DNA from: Fontimonas thermophila
GTDB taxonomy: Bacteria > Pseudomonadota > Gammaproteobacteria > Nevskiales > Nevskiaceae
Direction: 5' to 3'
Assembly (NCBI RefSeq): GCF_900113085.1
Contig: NZ_FOOC01000015.1
Coordinates: forward strand, 1 to 46,741
DNA length: 46,741 nucleotides
The notes under the pieces were generated by a model that saw nothing but the letters and a program-made list of their open reading frames with translations, did no database searches and was not told where the DNA came from. This document shows positions 18,643-29,436 of this stretch, in pieces. A program made the translations under genes and the position numbers. Positions within the stretch are counted from its first letter, which is position 1. Every line of letters begins with the position of its first letter.

Positions 18643-20565
18643 TCACGAACTCTTGCGGACGCGCAGGTACCACTCGGAGAGCAGACGCACCTGCTTTTCC
18701 GTATAACCCTTGGCGACCATGCGGCTGACGAAGTTCTCGTGCTTTTTCTGATCCTCGGCCGAGGCCTTGGCGTTGAACGAGATCACCGGCAGCAGCTCCT
18801 CCGTGGACGAGAACATCTTCTTTTCGATGACTTCGCGCAGCTTTTCGTAGCTGGTCCAGTGCGGGTTCTTGCCGCCGGACTGGGCACGGGCGCGCAGCAC
18901 GAAATTGACGATCTCGTTGCGGAAGTCCTTGGGGTTGGCGATGCCGGCCGGTTTTTCGATCTTCTCCAGCTCGGCGTTGAGGGCGTTGCGGTCGAAGCAC
19001 TCTCCCGTCTCTGGATCGCGGTAGTCTTCGTCCTGGATCCAGTAGTCGGCGAAGGTCACGTAGCGGTCGAAGATGTTCTGGCCATACTCGCTGTAGGACT
19101 CGAGATAAGCGGTCTGGATTTCCTTGCCGATGAATTCGGCGTAGCGTGGCGCGAGCCAGGCCTTGATGAATTCGAGATAGCGACGCTTCTTGTCCTCCGG
19201 CAGATGCTCGCGCAGGATGCGTTGCTCGAGCACGTACATCAGGTGCACGGGATTGGCCGCCACCTCGGTCTGGTCGTAGTTGAAGGTCGCCGACAACACC
19301 TTGTAGGCAAAACGCGTGGACATGCCGTCCATGCCCTCGTCGACACCGGCGTAGTCGCGGTATTCCTGTATGGATTTGGCGGCGGGGTCGGTGTCTTTGA
19401 GGTTCTCGCCGTCGTACACCCGCATTTTCGAATAGATGCTCGAATTCTCCGGCTCCTTGAGCCGGGTGAGCACCGACCACTGCGCCATCATTTCGAGCGT
19501 GCCCGGGGCGCACGGTGCGTTCGCCAGCGAGCTGTTGCGCAGAAGCTTTTGGTAGATCTTCACCTCCTCGGAGACCTGCAGGCAGTACGGCACCTTGACG
19601 ATATAGACACGGTCGAGGAAGGCTTCGTTGTGCTTGTTGTTGCGGAAGCTCTGCCACTCGCTCTCGTTGGAGTGCGCCAGGATGATGCCGTTGAAAGGAA
19701 TCGCCGAGAATCCTTCCGTGCCTTTGTAATTGCCCTCCTGCGTCGCCGTGAGCAGCGGATGCAGCATCTTGATCGGCGCCTTGAACATCTCGACGAACTC
19801 GAGCAGACCCTGATTCGCCAGGCACAGACCGCCGGAGTAGCTGTAGGCATCCGGATCGTCCTGGGCATAGGTTTCGAGTTTGCGGATGTCCACCTTGCCG
19901 ACCAGCGACGAGATGTCCTGATTGTTCTCGTCGCCGGGTTCGGTCTTGGTGATGGCGATCTGCTTGAGCACCGACGGCTGGATGCGCACGACCTTGAAGC
20001 GCGTGATGTCGCCGTCGAATTCGGCGAGACGCTTGATTGCCCACGGCGAGGCGATCCCGGTCAGATACCGGCGCGGAATGCCGTATTCTTTCTCGAGAAT
20101 GGGCCCATCGCGCTCGGGTGAGAACAGACCCAGCGGGGATTCATTGATCGGCGAGCCCTTGAGCGCGTAGATCGGATACACCTCCATCAGGCTTTTCAGC
20201 CGCTCGGCGATCGACGATTTACCACCACCGACCGGCCCGAGCAGATAGAGAATCTGCTTGCGCTCCTCCAGCCCCTGGGCGGCATGCTTGAAGTACGCGA
20301 CGATCTGCGCGATCACGTCCTCCATGCCGTAGAACTCGCGGAACGCCGGATACCGCCGGATGATACGGTTGGAGAAGATGCGCGATAGCCGCGGATCGTT
20401 GCGCGTATCGATGATCTCGGGTTCACCGATGGCGGCGAGCATGCGCTCGGCAGGCGTCGCATAGGCCATCGGATCGCGCTGGCATAGCTGGAGATAGTCG
20501 ATCAGCGACATCTCCTCCTCGCGCGCCTTCAGGTAGTGGCTACGGAAACTCTCCACGATACTCAT
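18643..20565 (-). CDS. prkA: PrkA-type serine protein kinase (YeaG)
   Basis: The 640-aa protein has an AAA+-like N-terminal domain with Walker A GPVGGGKSS at residues 110-118, and the PrkA C-terminal kinase-like domain. In other bacteria PrkA/YeaG phosphorylates proteins on Ser and takes part in sporulation, nitrogen starvation or stress adaptation. Start ATG 20565 has a good GGAGG site upstream. It heads the prkA-yeaH-spoVR cluster. I looked for a sigma-54 promoter in the 269-bp upstream gap and found none that fits both the -24 and -12 elements. Confidence 0.96.
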   Translation of the reverse strand: MSIVESFRSHYLKAREEEMSLIDYLQLCQRDPMAYATPAERMLAAIGEPEIIDTRNDPRLSRIFSNRIIRRYPAFREFYGMEDVIAQIVAYFKHAAQGLEERKQILYLLGPVGGGKSSIAERLKSLMEVYPIYALKGSPINESPLGLFSPERDGPILEKEYGIPRRYLTGIASPWAIKRLAEFDGDITRFKVVRIQPSVLKQIAITKTEPGDENNQDISSLVGKVDIRKLETYAQDDPDAYSYSGGLCLANQGLLEFVEMFKAPIKMLHPLLTATQEGNYKGTEGFSAIPFNGIILAHSNESEWQSFRNNKHNEAFLDRVYIVKVPYCLQVSEEVKIYQKLLRNSSLANAPCAPGTLEMMAQWSVLTRLKEPENSSIYSKMRVYDGENLKDTDPAAKSIQEYRDYAGVDEGMDGMSTRFAYKVLSATFNYDQTEVAANPVHLMYVLEQRILREHLPEDKKRRYLEFIKAWLAPRYAEFIGKEIQTAYLESYSEYGQNIFDRYVTFADYWIQDEDYRDPETGECFDRNALNAELEKIEKPAGIANPKDFRNEIVNFVLRARAQSGGKNPHWTSYEKLREVIEKKMFSSTEELLPVISFNAKASAEDQKKHENFVSRMVAKGYTEKQVRLLSEWYLRVRKSS

Positions 20566-20834
20566 CAGCGACCTCCGCTCGATGACGATTCCGGATCTCG
20601 CGCGTAGCCATCAGGTTACGCCGCATCCGCGGGCTCTGCATCTGCCTGCGCAGCGCGCATCCGATACAGGCGCCACGCAGCACCCTGCATCCTCCATGCC
20701 AGAAGACCATGCCGCACGCCCGTGGTTCGCGTCGGCAGGACGACTTTGCGCAATCACCTGACCAACGGCGCCGCGCCGTCCTCGCGGACACGGCGGTGTA
20801 TGCTGCGAATTCCTGCCTGCACCGCCGCCTTGTG

Positions 20835-21614
20835 ATGAAAATCGCCACCTGGAACGTCAACTCCTTGCGCGTACGCCTGCCGCAGCTGCTGGACTGGCTG
20901 AAAACCCAACCCGTCGATATCCTGGGCTTGCAGGAAACCAAGCTCGTCGATGCCGACTTTCCGTACGCTGAATTGCGGGACGCCGGTTACCATGCGGTGC
21001 ACAATGGGCAAAAGACCTACAACGGCGTGGCCTTGCTGGCACGGCAGCCGCCGGAAGACGTCGTGCGGGACATACCCGGTTTCGCATGCGAGCAGAAACG
21101 CGTCATCGCCGCGACCATCGCCGGCATTCGCATCATCAATGTCTATGTCGTCAACGGTCAGGCCGTCGGCAGTGACAAATACGCCCACAAACTGCGCTTC
21201 CTCGACGCCCTGCGGGCCTATCTCGCCGAAGAATTGCAGCGCCACCCGCTGCTTGCGGTGACCGGCGACTTCAACATCGCCCCGGCGCCAGAGGACACAC
21301 ACGACCCCCAGCTCTGGGAAGGCCAGATCCTTTGCTCGGAACCCGAACGATCCGGGCTGCGCGCCTTGTTTGACTTAGGGCTCAAGGACAGCTTCCGCCT
21401 GTTCGAGCAGCCACCCAAGAGTTTTACCTGGTGGGATTACCGGCAGGGCGCTTTCCGCCGCAACATGGGCCTGCGGATCGACCACATCCTGCTGTCGCCG
21501 GCGCTCGCGGCGCGCTGCCGGTCCTGCCGTATCGATGTTGCACTGCGCAAACACGAGCGCCCCTCCGACCACGCACCGCTGATCGTGGAACTCGATTCGC
21601 CGGCAACCGCCTGA
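20835..21614 (+). CDS. xthA: Exodeoxyribonuclease III
   Basis: The 259-aa enzyme of base-excision repair has AP endonuclease and 3'-5' exonuclease activity. All EEP-family signatures are present: MKIATWNVNSLRVRLPQLLDWL at the N-terminus (here shown in part), LGLQETKL with the metal-binding Glu, GDFNIAPAPEDTHDP, LRIDHILLSP, and the terminal SDHAPLIVEL with the catalytic Asp-His. The frame is open to 20709, but homologues begin at MKIATWN. A GTG at 20832 is an alternative start. A TATGCT hexamer at 20799 could be a -10 element, without a convincing -35. Confidence 0.96.
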   Translation: MKIATWNVNSLRVRLPQLLDWLKTQPVDILGLQETKLVDADFPYAELRDAGYHAVHNGQKTYNGVALLARQPPEDVVRDIPGFACEQKRVIAATIAGIRIINVYVVNGQAVGSDKYAHKLRFLDALRAYLAEELQRHPLLAVTGDFNIAPAPEDTHDPQLWEGQILCSEPERSGLRALFDLGLKDSFRLFEQPPKSFTWWDYRQGAFRRNMGLRIDHILLSPALAARCRSCRIDVALRKHERPSDHAPLIVELDSPATA

Positions 21615-21686
21615 GCAGCCGTTCACTGTTCAACCCATCCTGCGCCGATTTAACATTGGCCTATCCCGTCTTCGCGCAGGCTGATC

Positions 21687-22727
21687 ATGAGCGCACGCAG
21701 ACGCAACCACTACGACGTCACCAACACGGTCTGCATCTGTGACCCGCGCACTGTCTGCAATGCGGTCTGCGATCTGCTCGGCGCACTATATCCGGATGCC
21801 GACTTGCAGCCGGTCAGGTGCGCTTTTGAGACCTTCGGCCGTCTGTACACCGGCACCTTGCCGGGCTATCTCGGGTGCGACACCTGGTATCACGATGCCC
21901 AGCACAGTCTGGACTGCACGCTGGCGATGGTCCGGCTGCTCGACGGCTATGAGCGCAGCGTGCCCGCGCGCGAACGCCTGGGCGCACGCCGTGCCGTGCT
22001 CGGCGTGATCGTCGCGCTGTTCCACGATGCCGGTTACATCCGCCGCAGCGACGACAAGGCCCGCAACGGCGCCGAATACACGCTCACCCACGTGCGCCGC
22101 AGCGGCGATTTCCTGGCCCATTTCCTGCCGACGGTCGGGCTTGCGGCCGATGCCGAGCTTGCACGGCGAATCGTGCATTTCACCGGGTACGAGATCGCGC
22201 TCGACCAGATCCAGGTGCGCCATCCCAAAGACCGGCGGCTTGGCTTCATGCTCGGCACTGCCGACGTCCTGGCACAGACCGCCGATCGCTGTTACCTGGA
22301 AAAATGCCGCGACTTCCTGTTCCGCGAGTTCGCGCTGTGCGGACTCGCCGGCGACGGCCACGATGCGGTGTACCGCTCACCCGAGGACTTGCTGGCGAAA
22401 ACGGTCGACTTCAACCGCAAGCTGTGGCAGGAGCGGCTCGACGGCTATTTCCAGAGCGTACACCGCTACCTCGATGCCCATTTCGGCGGACGCAACCCAT
22501 ATGTCGAACAAATCCACGCCCATCTCGTGCGCATCGATTGCCTCGTCCGTGAGAACCGGCTCGATGCACTGCGCCTGCGGCCGGTCGCCATCGGCGCCCA
22601 GGCCCTACGCAAGATCCTGAGCGTGCGACAGCCCGAGCGTGCGCGCCGGCCGCAAAGACTCATGCATCGGGCGCGTCGGCGCGGCGCATCCCGGGCGATG
22701 CGGCGCAGATCACGCGCAACACGTTGA
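21687..22727 (+). CDS. HD-domain phosphohydrolase-like protein with basic C-terminal tail
   Basis: The 346-aa soluble protein has the HD-superfamily metal-site pattern: His in TWYHDAQHSLDCT (about residues 67-77), HD in LFHDAGY (His113-Asp114) and a later Asp in GTADVLAQTADR (Asp193). Such proteins hydrolyse phosphoester or nucleotide substrates, but the substrate is not predictable here. The N-terminus is Cys-rich (VCICDPRTVCNAVC, residues 15-28). The last about 35 residues are almost all Arg, Ala and Gln, a highly basic low-complexity tail that could bind nucleic acid or be a run-on of the frame. It lies 72 bp after xthA on the same strand and may share its transcript. Confidence 0.75.
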   Translation: MSARRRNHYDVTNTVCICDPRTVCNAVCDLLGALYPDADLQPVRCAFETFGRLYTGTLPGYLGCDTWYHDAQHSLDCTLAMVRLLDGYERSVPARERLGARRAVLGVIVALFHDAGYIRRSDDKARNGAEYTLTHVRRSGDFLAHFLPTVGLAADAELARRIVHFTGYEIALDQIQVRHPKDRRLGFMLGTADVLAQTADRCYLEKCRDFLFREFALCGLAGDGHDAVYRSPEDLLAKTVDFNRKLWQERLDGYFQSVHRYLDAHFGGRNPYVEQIHAHLVRIDCLVRENRLDALRLRPVAIGAQALRKILSVRQPERARRPQRLMHRARRRGASRAMRRRSRATR

Positions 22728-22735
22728 CCCGCACC

Positions 22736-22751
22736 CGGGCGCCGACGCCCG
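22736..22751. terminator. Small GC stem-loop between convergent genes
   Basis: CGGGCG (22736-22741) and CGCCCG (22746-22751) pair around CCGA between the HD-protein stop (22727) and the tonB stop (22761), which converge. There is no T-tract. It is the only hairpin visible in the 33-bp gap and may assist termination in either direction. Confidence 0.3.
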
Positions 22752-22760
22752 TTCGGCGCT

Positions 22761-23282
22761 CTATTCGAACGCGATCGGCACCGCAAGCCGGCGCGCGCGG
22801 CCGTCTGGCGGTGGCGGCAACGGCGAGGCCCGGTGCACCAGATCCAGCGCCTCGGCATCGAGCATCGCTGCACCGGCGCTGCGCTGCAGCACCAGTGCCG
22901 ACACCCTGCCGTCGGCTGCCACATGGAAGGCGACCACCGCCGTGCCGCGCACATCGCTGCCGATGAGCGGCTGGCGATGGCGCTGCAGATGCGCGCGCAC
23001 GCGCGCGTAATACCCATCGCGTCCGCCGCCGCCGACCTCGCCCGGCTCTGTGGCGGCGGCAGCCACCGACGCTGGTCCGGGCGATGACGAAGCGGACGGA
23101 TGCAAGCGCAGTTCGAGCACCGATTCAGCAGCCTGCCCGGCGCCGTGCCGGGGCCCGCTGCTGTTCTGATCGTGCGGCTCGGCACCGGTGCTCATTCCAC
23201 CCAGCAGCAGCGCATGCAACAGCAGGGCAAGGACGGCTGCACAAGGCCAGCGCCACGGGGATGCGGTCGTCGGTCCTGCCAT
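22761..23282 (-). CDS. tonB: TonB-like energy transducer
   Basis: The 173-aa inner-membrane-anchored protein has one N-terminal helix (WPCAAVLALLLHALLLGG). A short low-complexity periplasmic linker follows, then a TonB C-terminal domain (DGYYARVRAHLQRH, GTAVVAFHVAADGRVSALVL, LDAEALDLVHRASPLPPPP, LAVPIAFE). The linker is much shorter and less Pro-rich than in E. coli TonB. The ATG at 23282 overlaps the TGA of the second exbD (TGATG). It is last in exbB-exbD-exbD-tonB, so these four would form the motor that energises outer-membrane receptors, possibly the one at 4342-6456. Confidence 0.9.
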   Translation of the reverse strand: MAGPTTASPWRWPCAAVLALLLHALLLGGMSTGAEPHDQNSSGPRHGAGQAAESVLELRLHPSASSSPGPASVAAAATEPGEVGGGGRDGYYARVRAHLQRHRQPLIGSDVRGTAVVAFHVAADGRVSALVLQRSAGAAMLDAEALDLVHRASPLPPPPDGRARRLAVPIAFE

Positions 23283-23665
23283 CAGCGTCGCACCACCAGC
23301 AGTTGCACACGGTCGGCACCACCGGCCTGCAGATCGGCGAGCACGGCAAGAACACGCGCCGCCGGTGCACGCGCATCCGCGCGCAGCCGCAGCCGGGTCG
23401 CCCCACTGCGTAGCCGCCAATCGGCGAGCCGCGCATCCTCGATCGCGACCCCGTCTGCGTACACCGCACCCCGCGCGTCCATCTCGAGCAGCATCGCGCT
23501 GGAATCGGCCACCGTCGCTGCGCTGCTGCGCGCAAGCACACCGGCACGGTCCGGCGCGCCGACCTGCGCGAGCATCACAAAGAAAGCCAGCAGCAGCAAG
23601 ATCACATTGAGCACCGGCAGCATCGACATGCCGGTGGTCAAGCGGCGTGGGTAGGACAGCTTCAT
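23282..23665 (-). CDS. exbD: ExbD/TolR family protein (second copy)
   Basis: The 127-aa product has a cytoplasmic N-terminus, one membrane helix (MSMLPVLNVILLLLAFFVML) and a periplasmic domain. In ExbD the membrane helix carries the essential Asp in the motif xLxDVVFxLL. Here the equivalent position reads LPVLNVILLLL, with Asn replacing Asp, so this copy may not conduct protons itself. The start overlaps the upstream exbD stop by 4 nt. It probably forms a mixed dimer with the adjacent Asp-containing ExbD (inference). Confidence 0.88.
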   Translation of the reverse strand: MKLSYPRRLTTGMSMLPVLNVILLLLAFFVMLAQVGAPDRAGVLARSSAATVADSSAMLLEMDARGAVYADGVAIEDARLADWRLRSGATRLRLRADARAPAARVLAVLADLQAGGADRVQLLVVRR

Positions 23666-24018
23666 GGCCGCACGTGGATCCGCACACCGGCGTCGCGCAA
23701 ACGGTCGAGCACATCGACCAGATCCTGGAGCCGTGCGTCAGCACCGGCGCGCAGCTGCAGCGCGCGCCCGCGCGATTCGTGCACGAGCGCATCGATTGCA
23801 AGTCTGCGGCCATCCAGCTCGACGTAGCCGCCCGCGCGCACGATGACCTCGGCAACCGTTTCCATCCCGGTCATACCGGATGCCACGTGCAGCTCGATCG
23901 CGCGCGGCGGCGCGGCCCGCCCGGCGAGCATGAAGAAGAACAGCAGGATGAAAACGACATCGACCAGCGCGGTCAGTGCCAAACGGCTGTGCCGGCGCCT
24001 TGCCCACTCAAGCCGCAT
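23662..24018 (-). CDS. exbD: ExbD/TolR family protein (first copy)
   Basis: The 118-aa product has a membrane helix reading LTALVDVVFILLFFFML, which contains the conserved proton-pathway Asp (DVVF). A periplasmic domain follows (IVRAGGYVELDGRRLAID). It is the first of two consecutive exbD genes and overlaps exbB by 11 nt and the second exbD by 4 nt. Length is a little short of E. coli ExbD (141 aa). The intact Asp makes this the likely proton-conducting copy. Confidence 0.92.
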   Translation of the reverse strand: MRLEWARRRHSRLALTALVDVVFILLFFFMLAGRAAPPRAIELHVASGMTGMETVAEVIVRAGGYVELDGRRLAIDALVHESRGRALQLRAGADARLQDLVDVLDRLRDAGVRIHVRP

Positions 24019-24631
24019 CGGCGCGCGGTCGGGTGAAAAGTTGCGTCAGCGCCGCCTCCATCGCCAAGCGATGACGTTCGACGACGCGTTCGAGCGCGTT
24101 CTGCACGGCGAGCACCGGCATCGCGATCGCAAGCCCCGCCGCGGTGGTCAGCAGCGCCTGCCAGATACCGCCGGCGAGCAGCTCCGGTCGGACCTCGCCG
24201 CCGCTGGCTTCGAGCGCGCGGAATGCTTCGATCATGCCGAGCACGGTACCGAACAACCCGAGCAGCGGCGCGATCTGGCCGATCAGCTCCAGGGCACCCA
24301 GCCCGCTGCGCATGCGCTCGAGCCGGGCCACGGCATCCTGTGCGGCGCGCTCGCGTGCCTGTTCTTCGCGCACACCTGGTTCGGCCAGTGCGGCGATCGC
24401 GGTGGCGAGAACTCCGGCCAGCGGCGTGCGCTCACCGGCGAGCTGGGCCAGAGCCTGTTCGGGACAGCGCCGACGCCAGGCATCCAGCGCCCGCGCGACG
24501 CGATCGCCGCGCGGCAAACGCCATTCCCAGAATTCCCAGAGCTTGACCAGGATCAACGTGGATGCGACCAGCGACAGCGCGACGAGCAGCAGCATCGCCA
24601 CCCCACCCAGTTGCAGCCACTGCGCGAGCAT
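24008..24631 (-). CDS. exbB: ExbB/TolQ/MotA family proton-channel protein
   Basis: The 207-aa inner-membrane protein has three predicted helices: LGGVAMLLLVALSLVASTLI at the N-terminus, IGQIAPLLGLFGTVLGMI, and QALLTTAAGLAIAMPVLAVQ. The last two hold the family's conserved pore motifs. It starts 3 nt after the gamma-glutamyltransferase stop, so translation is probably coupled. With two ExbD copies and TonB it forms the inner-membrane motor. The set could in principle serve a TolQR-like role, but no TolA, TolB or Pal is nearby. Confidence 0.93.
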   Translation of the reverse strand: MLAQWLQLGGVAMLLLVALSLVASTLILVKLWEFWEWRLPRGDRVARALDAWRRRCPEQALAQLAGERTPLAGVLATAIAALAEPGVREEQARERAAQDAVARLERMRSGLGALELIGQIAPLLGLFGTVLGMIEAFRALEASGGEVRPELLAGGIWQALLTTAAGLAIAMPVLAVQNALERVVERHRLAMEAALTQLFTRPRADAA

Positions 24632-24634
24632 GGC

Positions 24635-26694
<2,060 letters not shown>

Positions 26695-27174
26695 TCATTG
26701 ACCGATGCGTGCGCGCAGCGCCGGAATCACCGCCGGCGGCACCAGCTTTTCCAGGGGTGCACCGAGCGCGGCCAGCTCGCGCACGAGCGAGGACGACAGA
26801 TGGGCGTACTGCGGCGAGGGCGCCAGCATCACCGTGTCGAGCTCGGCATACAGATCGCGATTCATCACCGCCATCTGCTTTTCATAGTCGAAATCACCGA
26901 CGGTGCGCACACCACGCACGAGCACGGTGACGCCGTTCTCCCGGGCGAAATCGACCACCAGACCGGAAAAGCCTTTCACATCGACATTGTGCAAATCGCG
27001 GACGACCTCGCGGATCAGCGCGCAGCGTTCGTCGAGATTGAACCGTGGATTCTTCGCCGGATTGAGTCCGACGGCGACGATCAGGCGCGGGAACATGCGC
27101 GCAGCGCGCTGGATGATGTCATAGTGCCCGTAGGTGATCGGGTCGAAAGTGCCGCTGTACGCAGCCGTGATCAT
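26695..27174 (-). CDS. coaD: Phosphopantetheine adenylyltransferase
   Basis: The 159-aa enzyme joins 4'-phosphopantetheine and ATP to make dephospho-CoA, the penultimate step of CoA synthesis. The nucleotidyltransferase motif is AAYSGTFDPITYGHYDII at the N-terminus, with the HxGH-type site reading TYGH. GVRTVGDFDYEKQM and SSSLVRELA are present. Length equals the E. coli protein. It is located between rsmD (62-bp gap) and ferredoxin (42-bp gap), all on the minus strand. Confidence 0.97.
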   Translation of the reverse strand: MITAAYSGTFDPITYGHYDIIQRAARMFPRLIVAVGLNPAKNPRFNLDERCALIREVVRDLHNVDVKGFSGLVVDFARENGVTVLVRGVRTVGDFDYEKQMAVMNRDLYAELDTVMLAPSPQYAHLSSSLVRELAALGAPLEKLVPPAVIPALRARIGQ

Positions 27175-27236
27175 GACAACCCCCGTGGTTCAGCACGCAT
27201 GGTAGCAGCAGCGTACCGCCGCATGCGCCGGTCGTT

Positions 27237-27812
27237 TCACTTCTTTTGCTCGACCGGATGGCGATAGGTGACGAGCCCGAAACCGACCTGCCCGGCCTGC
27301 TTTTCGCGCAGCCACTCGAAGCGCTCGGGCAACTCCGGCCGCTTGCGCGCTGGCCATTCGAGGAAAATCCGATTGCTCGGATGCAGCACCTTGGGCAGTT
27401 CATCGAGCGCCTTGCCGAGCAGATCCGACTCGAACGGCGGGTCGAGGAAAACGACGTGATAGCGATGCCAGGTCTGCTGCAGGAAATAGATCGCATCCAT
27501 CATCACGACATCGGTGTGCTGCGCTTTGAGCGCGAGCAGCGCGGCCTTGATGCGTGTGCACTGGCGCGACCCTTGTTCGACGAACGTACAGTGTGCGGCA
27601 CCGCGCGACAGCGCCTCGATGCCCATCGCGCCGCTGCCGGCGAACAAGTCGAGACAGCGCGCCCCCTCGATGACCGGTGCCAGCCAGTCGAACACGGTCT
27701 GGCGCACGCGATCCGGTGTTGCGCGCACGCCGTCGCGGGCGTCGAAATCAATGATACGCGAGCGCCATTGCCCGCCGATGACGCGCAGCTTGCCTTCCGT
27801 CCGGGTTGCCAT
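27237..27812 (-). CDS. rsmD: 16S rRNA (guanine-966 N2)-methyltransferase
   Basis: The 191-aa SAM-dependent enzyme methylates G966 of 16S rRNA in the small subunit. The RsmD start RVIGGQWRSRIIDF, the SAM motif LDLFAGSGAMGIEALSRGA and the catalytic DPPF (FLDPPFESDLLG) are seen. Length is close to E. coli RsmD (198 aa). It leads the rsmD-coaD-ferredoxin-ggt-exb run. The 116 bp upstream, to the tldD stop, holds no obvious terminator. Confidence 0.96.
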   Translation of the reverse strand: MATRTEGKLRVIGGQWRSRIIDFDARDGVRATPDRVRQTVFDWLAPVIEGARCLDLFAGSGAMGIEALSRGAAHCTFVEQGSRQCTRIKAALLALKAQHTDVVMMDAIYFLQQTWHRYHVVFLDPPFESDLLGKALDELPKVLHPSNRIFLEWPARKRPELPERFEWLREKQAGQVGFGLVTYRHPVEQKK

Positions 27813-27928
27813 GGCGCCGACTTTATCCGCACGGCATGCGCCGTCAACCCCGGAGGCGCAATGGCAGACGCGGCATACGCATCACAGATGCGCTCGTGCA
27901 CGCGGCCTGCGGCAACCGCCGCCAGCGA

Positions 27929-29368
27929 TCAGCCCGTGCCGCCGACCGTGATGCCGTCGATGCGCAAGCTCGGCTGGCCGACACCCACCGGCACGCTCTG
28001 ACCATCCTTGCCGCAGATGCCGATCCCGGCGTCGAGCTTGAGATCGTTGCCGACCATCGACACGCGCGCGAGTACCTCGGGACCGTTGCCGATCAGTGTC
28101 GCCCCCTTGACCGGGCGCGTGATGCGGCCGTGCTCGATGAGATAGGCCTCGGAGGTCGAGAACACGAAATTGCCGCTGGTGATGTCCACCTGGCCGCCGC
28201 CGAAGTTGACCGCGTACAGCCCGTTGTCGACCGAGGCGATGATCTCCTGCGGATCGTGTGCGCCCGGCAGCATGTAGGTGTTGGTCATGCGCGGCATCGG
28301 CAAGGCGGCGTAAGACTCGCGGCGACCGTTGCCGGTGGATTCAACGCCCATCAGGCGTGCGTTGAGTTTGTCCTGCAGGTAGCCGCGCAGGATGCCGTTC
28401 TCGATCAGCACCGTGCACCGGGTCGGCGTTCCCTCGTCGTCGAGAGTCAGAGAGCCGCGGCGGCCCGGCAGGGTACCGTCATCGACGATCGTGCACAGCG
28501 TCGAGGCCACACGCTCACCGATACGGCCGGAGAACGCCGAGGTGCCGCGACGGTTGAAATCGCCCTCAAGACCGTGCCCGACGGCCTCGTGCAGCAGCAC
28601 GCCCGGCCAGCCCGGGCCGAGCACGACGGTCAAGGTGCCGGCCGGTGCCGGCACCGCCTCGAGCTGGACCAGCGCCATGCGGACGGCCTCGCGGGCCAGG
28701 CGTTCGGGCGTATCACCGCCGAAAAAATCCATGTACGACCCGCGGCCGCCGGCACCGGCATGCCCTTGTTCGCGGCGCCCGTGGTGCTCGACGATCACAC
28801 TGACATCCATGCGCACGAGCGGGCGGATATCGGCCGCGAACGTGCCATCGCTGGATACGATCAGCACCGTCTCGGCATGGGCGGCGAGCGCGACATTGAC
28901 CTGGATCACGCGCGTGTCGGCATCGCGCGCCGCGCGATCGGCGCGGTGCAGGAGCTCGAGCTTGGCCGGCACTTCGAGCGTATGCAGCGGATCGATCGCC
29001 GGATACAAAGACCGCACCGCGACCGCGTGGCGCGCCTGCACCCGCCCCTGGCTGCCGTGACGCACGATCGCACCAGCCGCCTGCGCAGCGTCGATCAGCG
29101 CCGGCAACTCGAGCGCGTCCGAATACGCAAGCCCCTGCTTCTCCCCGGCACAGGCACGCACCCCCACACCCTGTTCGACGTGATGCGAACCGGACTTGAC
29201 CAATCCGTCCTCGAACGCCCAGGTCTCGGTCAGCGCTTGCTGGAAATACAGATCGGCCGCGTCCACGCCCGGCTTCATCAGCCGCCCGAGCACGCGATCG
29301 AGAGCGTGTTCATCCAGGCCAGCGGGTTCGAGCAAGGTGCGGCGTGCGAGCGCGAGCGTATCGGTCAT
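27929..29368 (-). CDS. tldD: Metalloprotease TldD
   Basis: The 479-aa zinc protease forms the TldD/TldE(PmbA) complex that trims microcin precursors and unfolded peptides. The catalytic site [13 protein letters not shown] has HExxxH at residues 260-265. Also present are [28 protein letters not shown] and the C-terminal [20 protein letters not shown] region (given in part). Length matches the family (481 aa). No tldE/pmbA is in the window. It is the last gene of maf-rng-yhdP-nit1-tldD, with a 68-bp gap from nit1. Confidence 0.97.
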   Translation of the reverse strand: MTDTLALARRTLLEPAGLDEHALDRVLGRLMKPGVDAADLYFQQALTETWAFEDGLVKSGSHHVEQGVGVRACAGEKQGLAYSDALELPALIDAAQAAGAIVRHGSQGRVQARHAVAVRSLYPAIDPLHTLEVPAKLELLHRADRAARDADTRVIQVNVALAAHAETVLIVSSDGTFAADIRPLVRMDVSVIVEHHGRREQGHAGAGGRGSYMDFFGGDTPERLAREAVRMALVQLEAVPAPAGTLTVVLGPGWPGVLLHEAVGHGLEGDFNRRGTSAFSGRIGERVASTLCTIVDDGTLPGRRGSLTLDDEGTPTRCTVLIENGILRGYLQDKLNARLMGVESTGNGRRESYAALPMPRMTNTYMLPGAHDPQEIIASVDNGLYAVNFGGGQVDITSGNFVFSTSEAYLIEHGRITRPVKGATLIGNGPEVLARVSMVGNDLKLDAGIGICGKDGQSVPVGVGQPSLRIDGITVGGTG

Positions 29369-29436
29369 CGGGCAAAGTGAATGTGGGGTGAAATGGCCCA
29401 GGGGCAGCTTAATCGAATGCGCAGCCTCAAAACGCG

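Noticed and set aside
20566-20834. Sigma-54 promoter for prkA
   Set aside because: A TGGC was seen on the minus strand, but no GC at the required 10-bp distance follows it.
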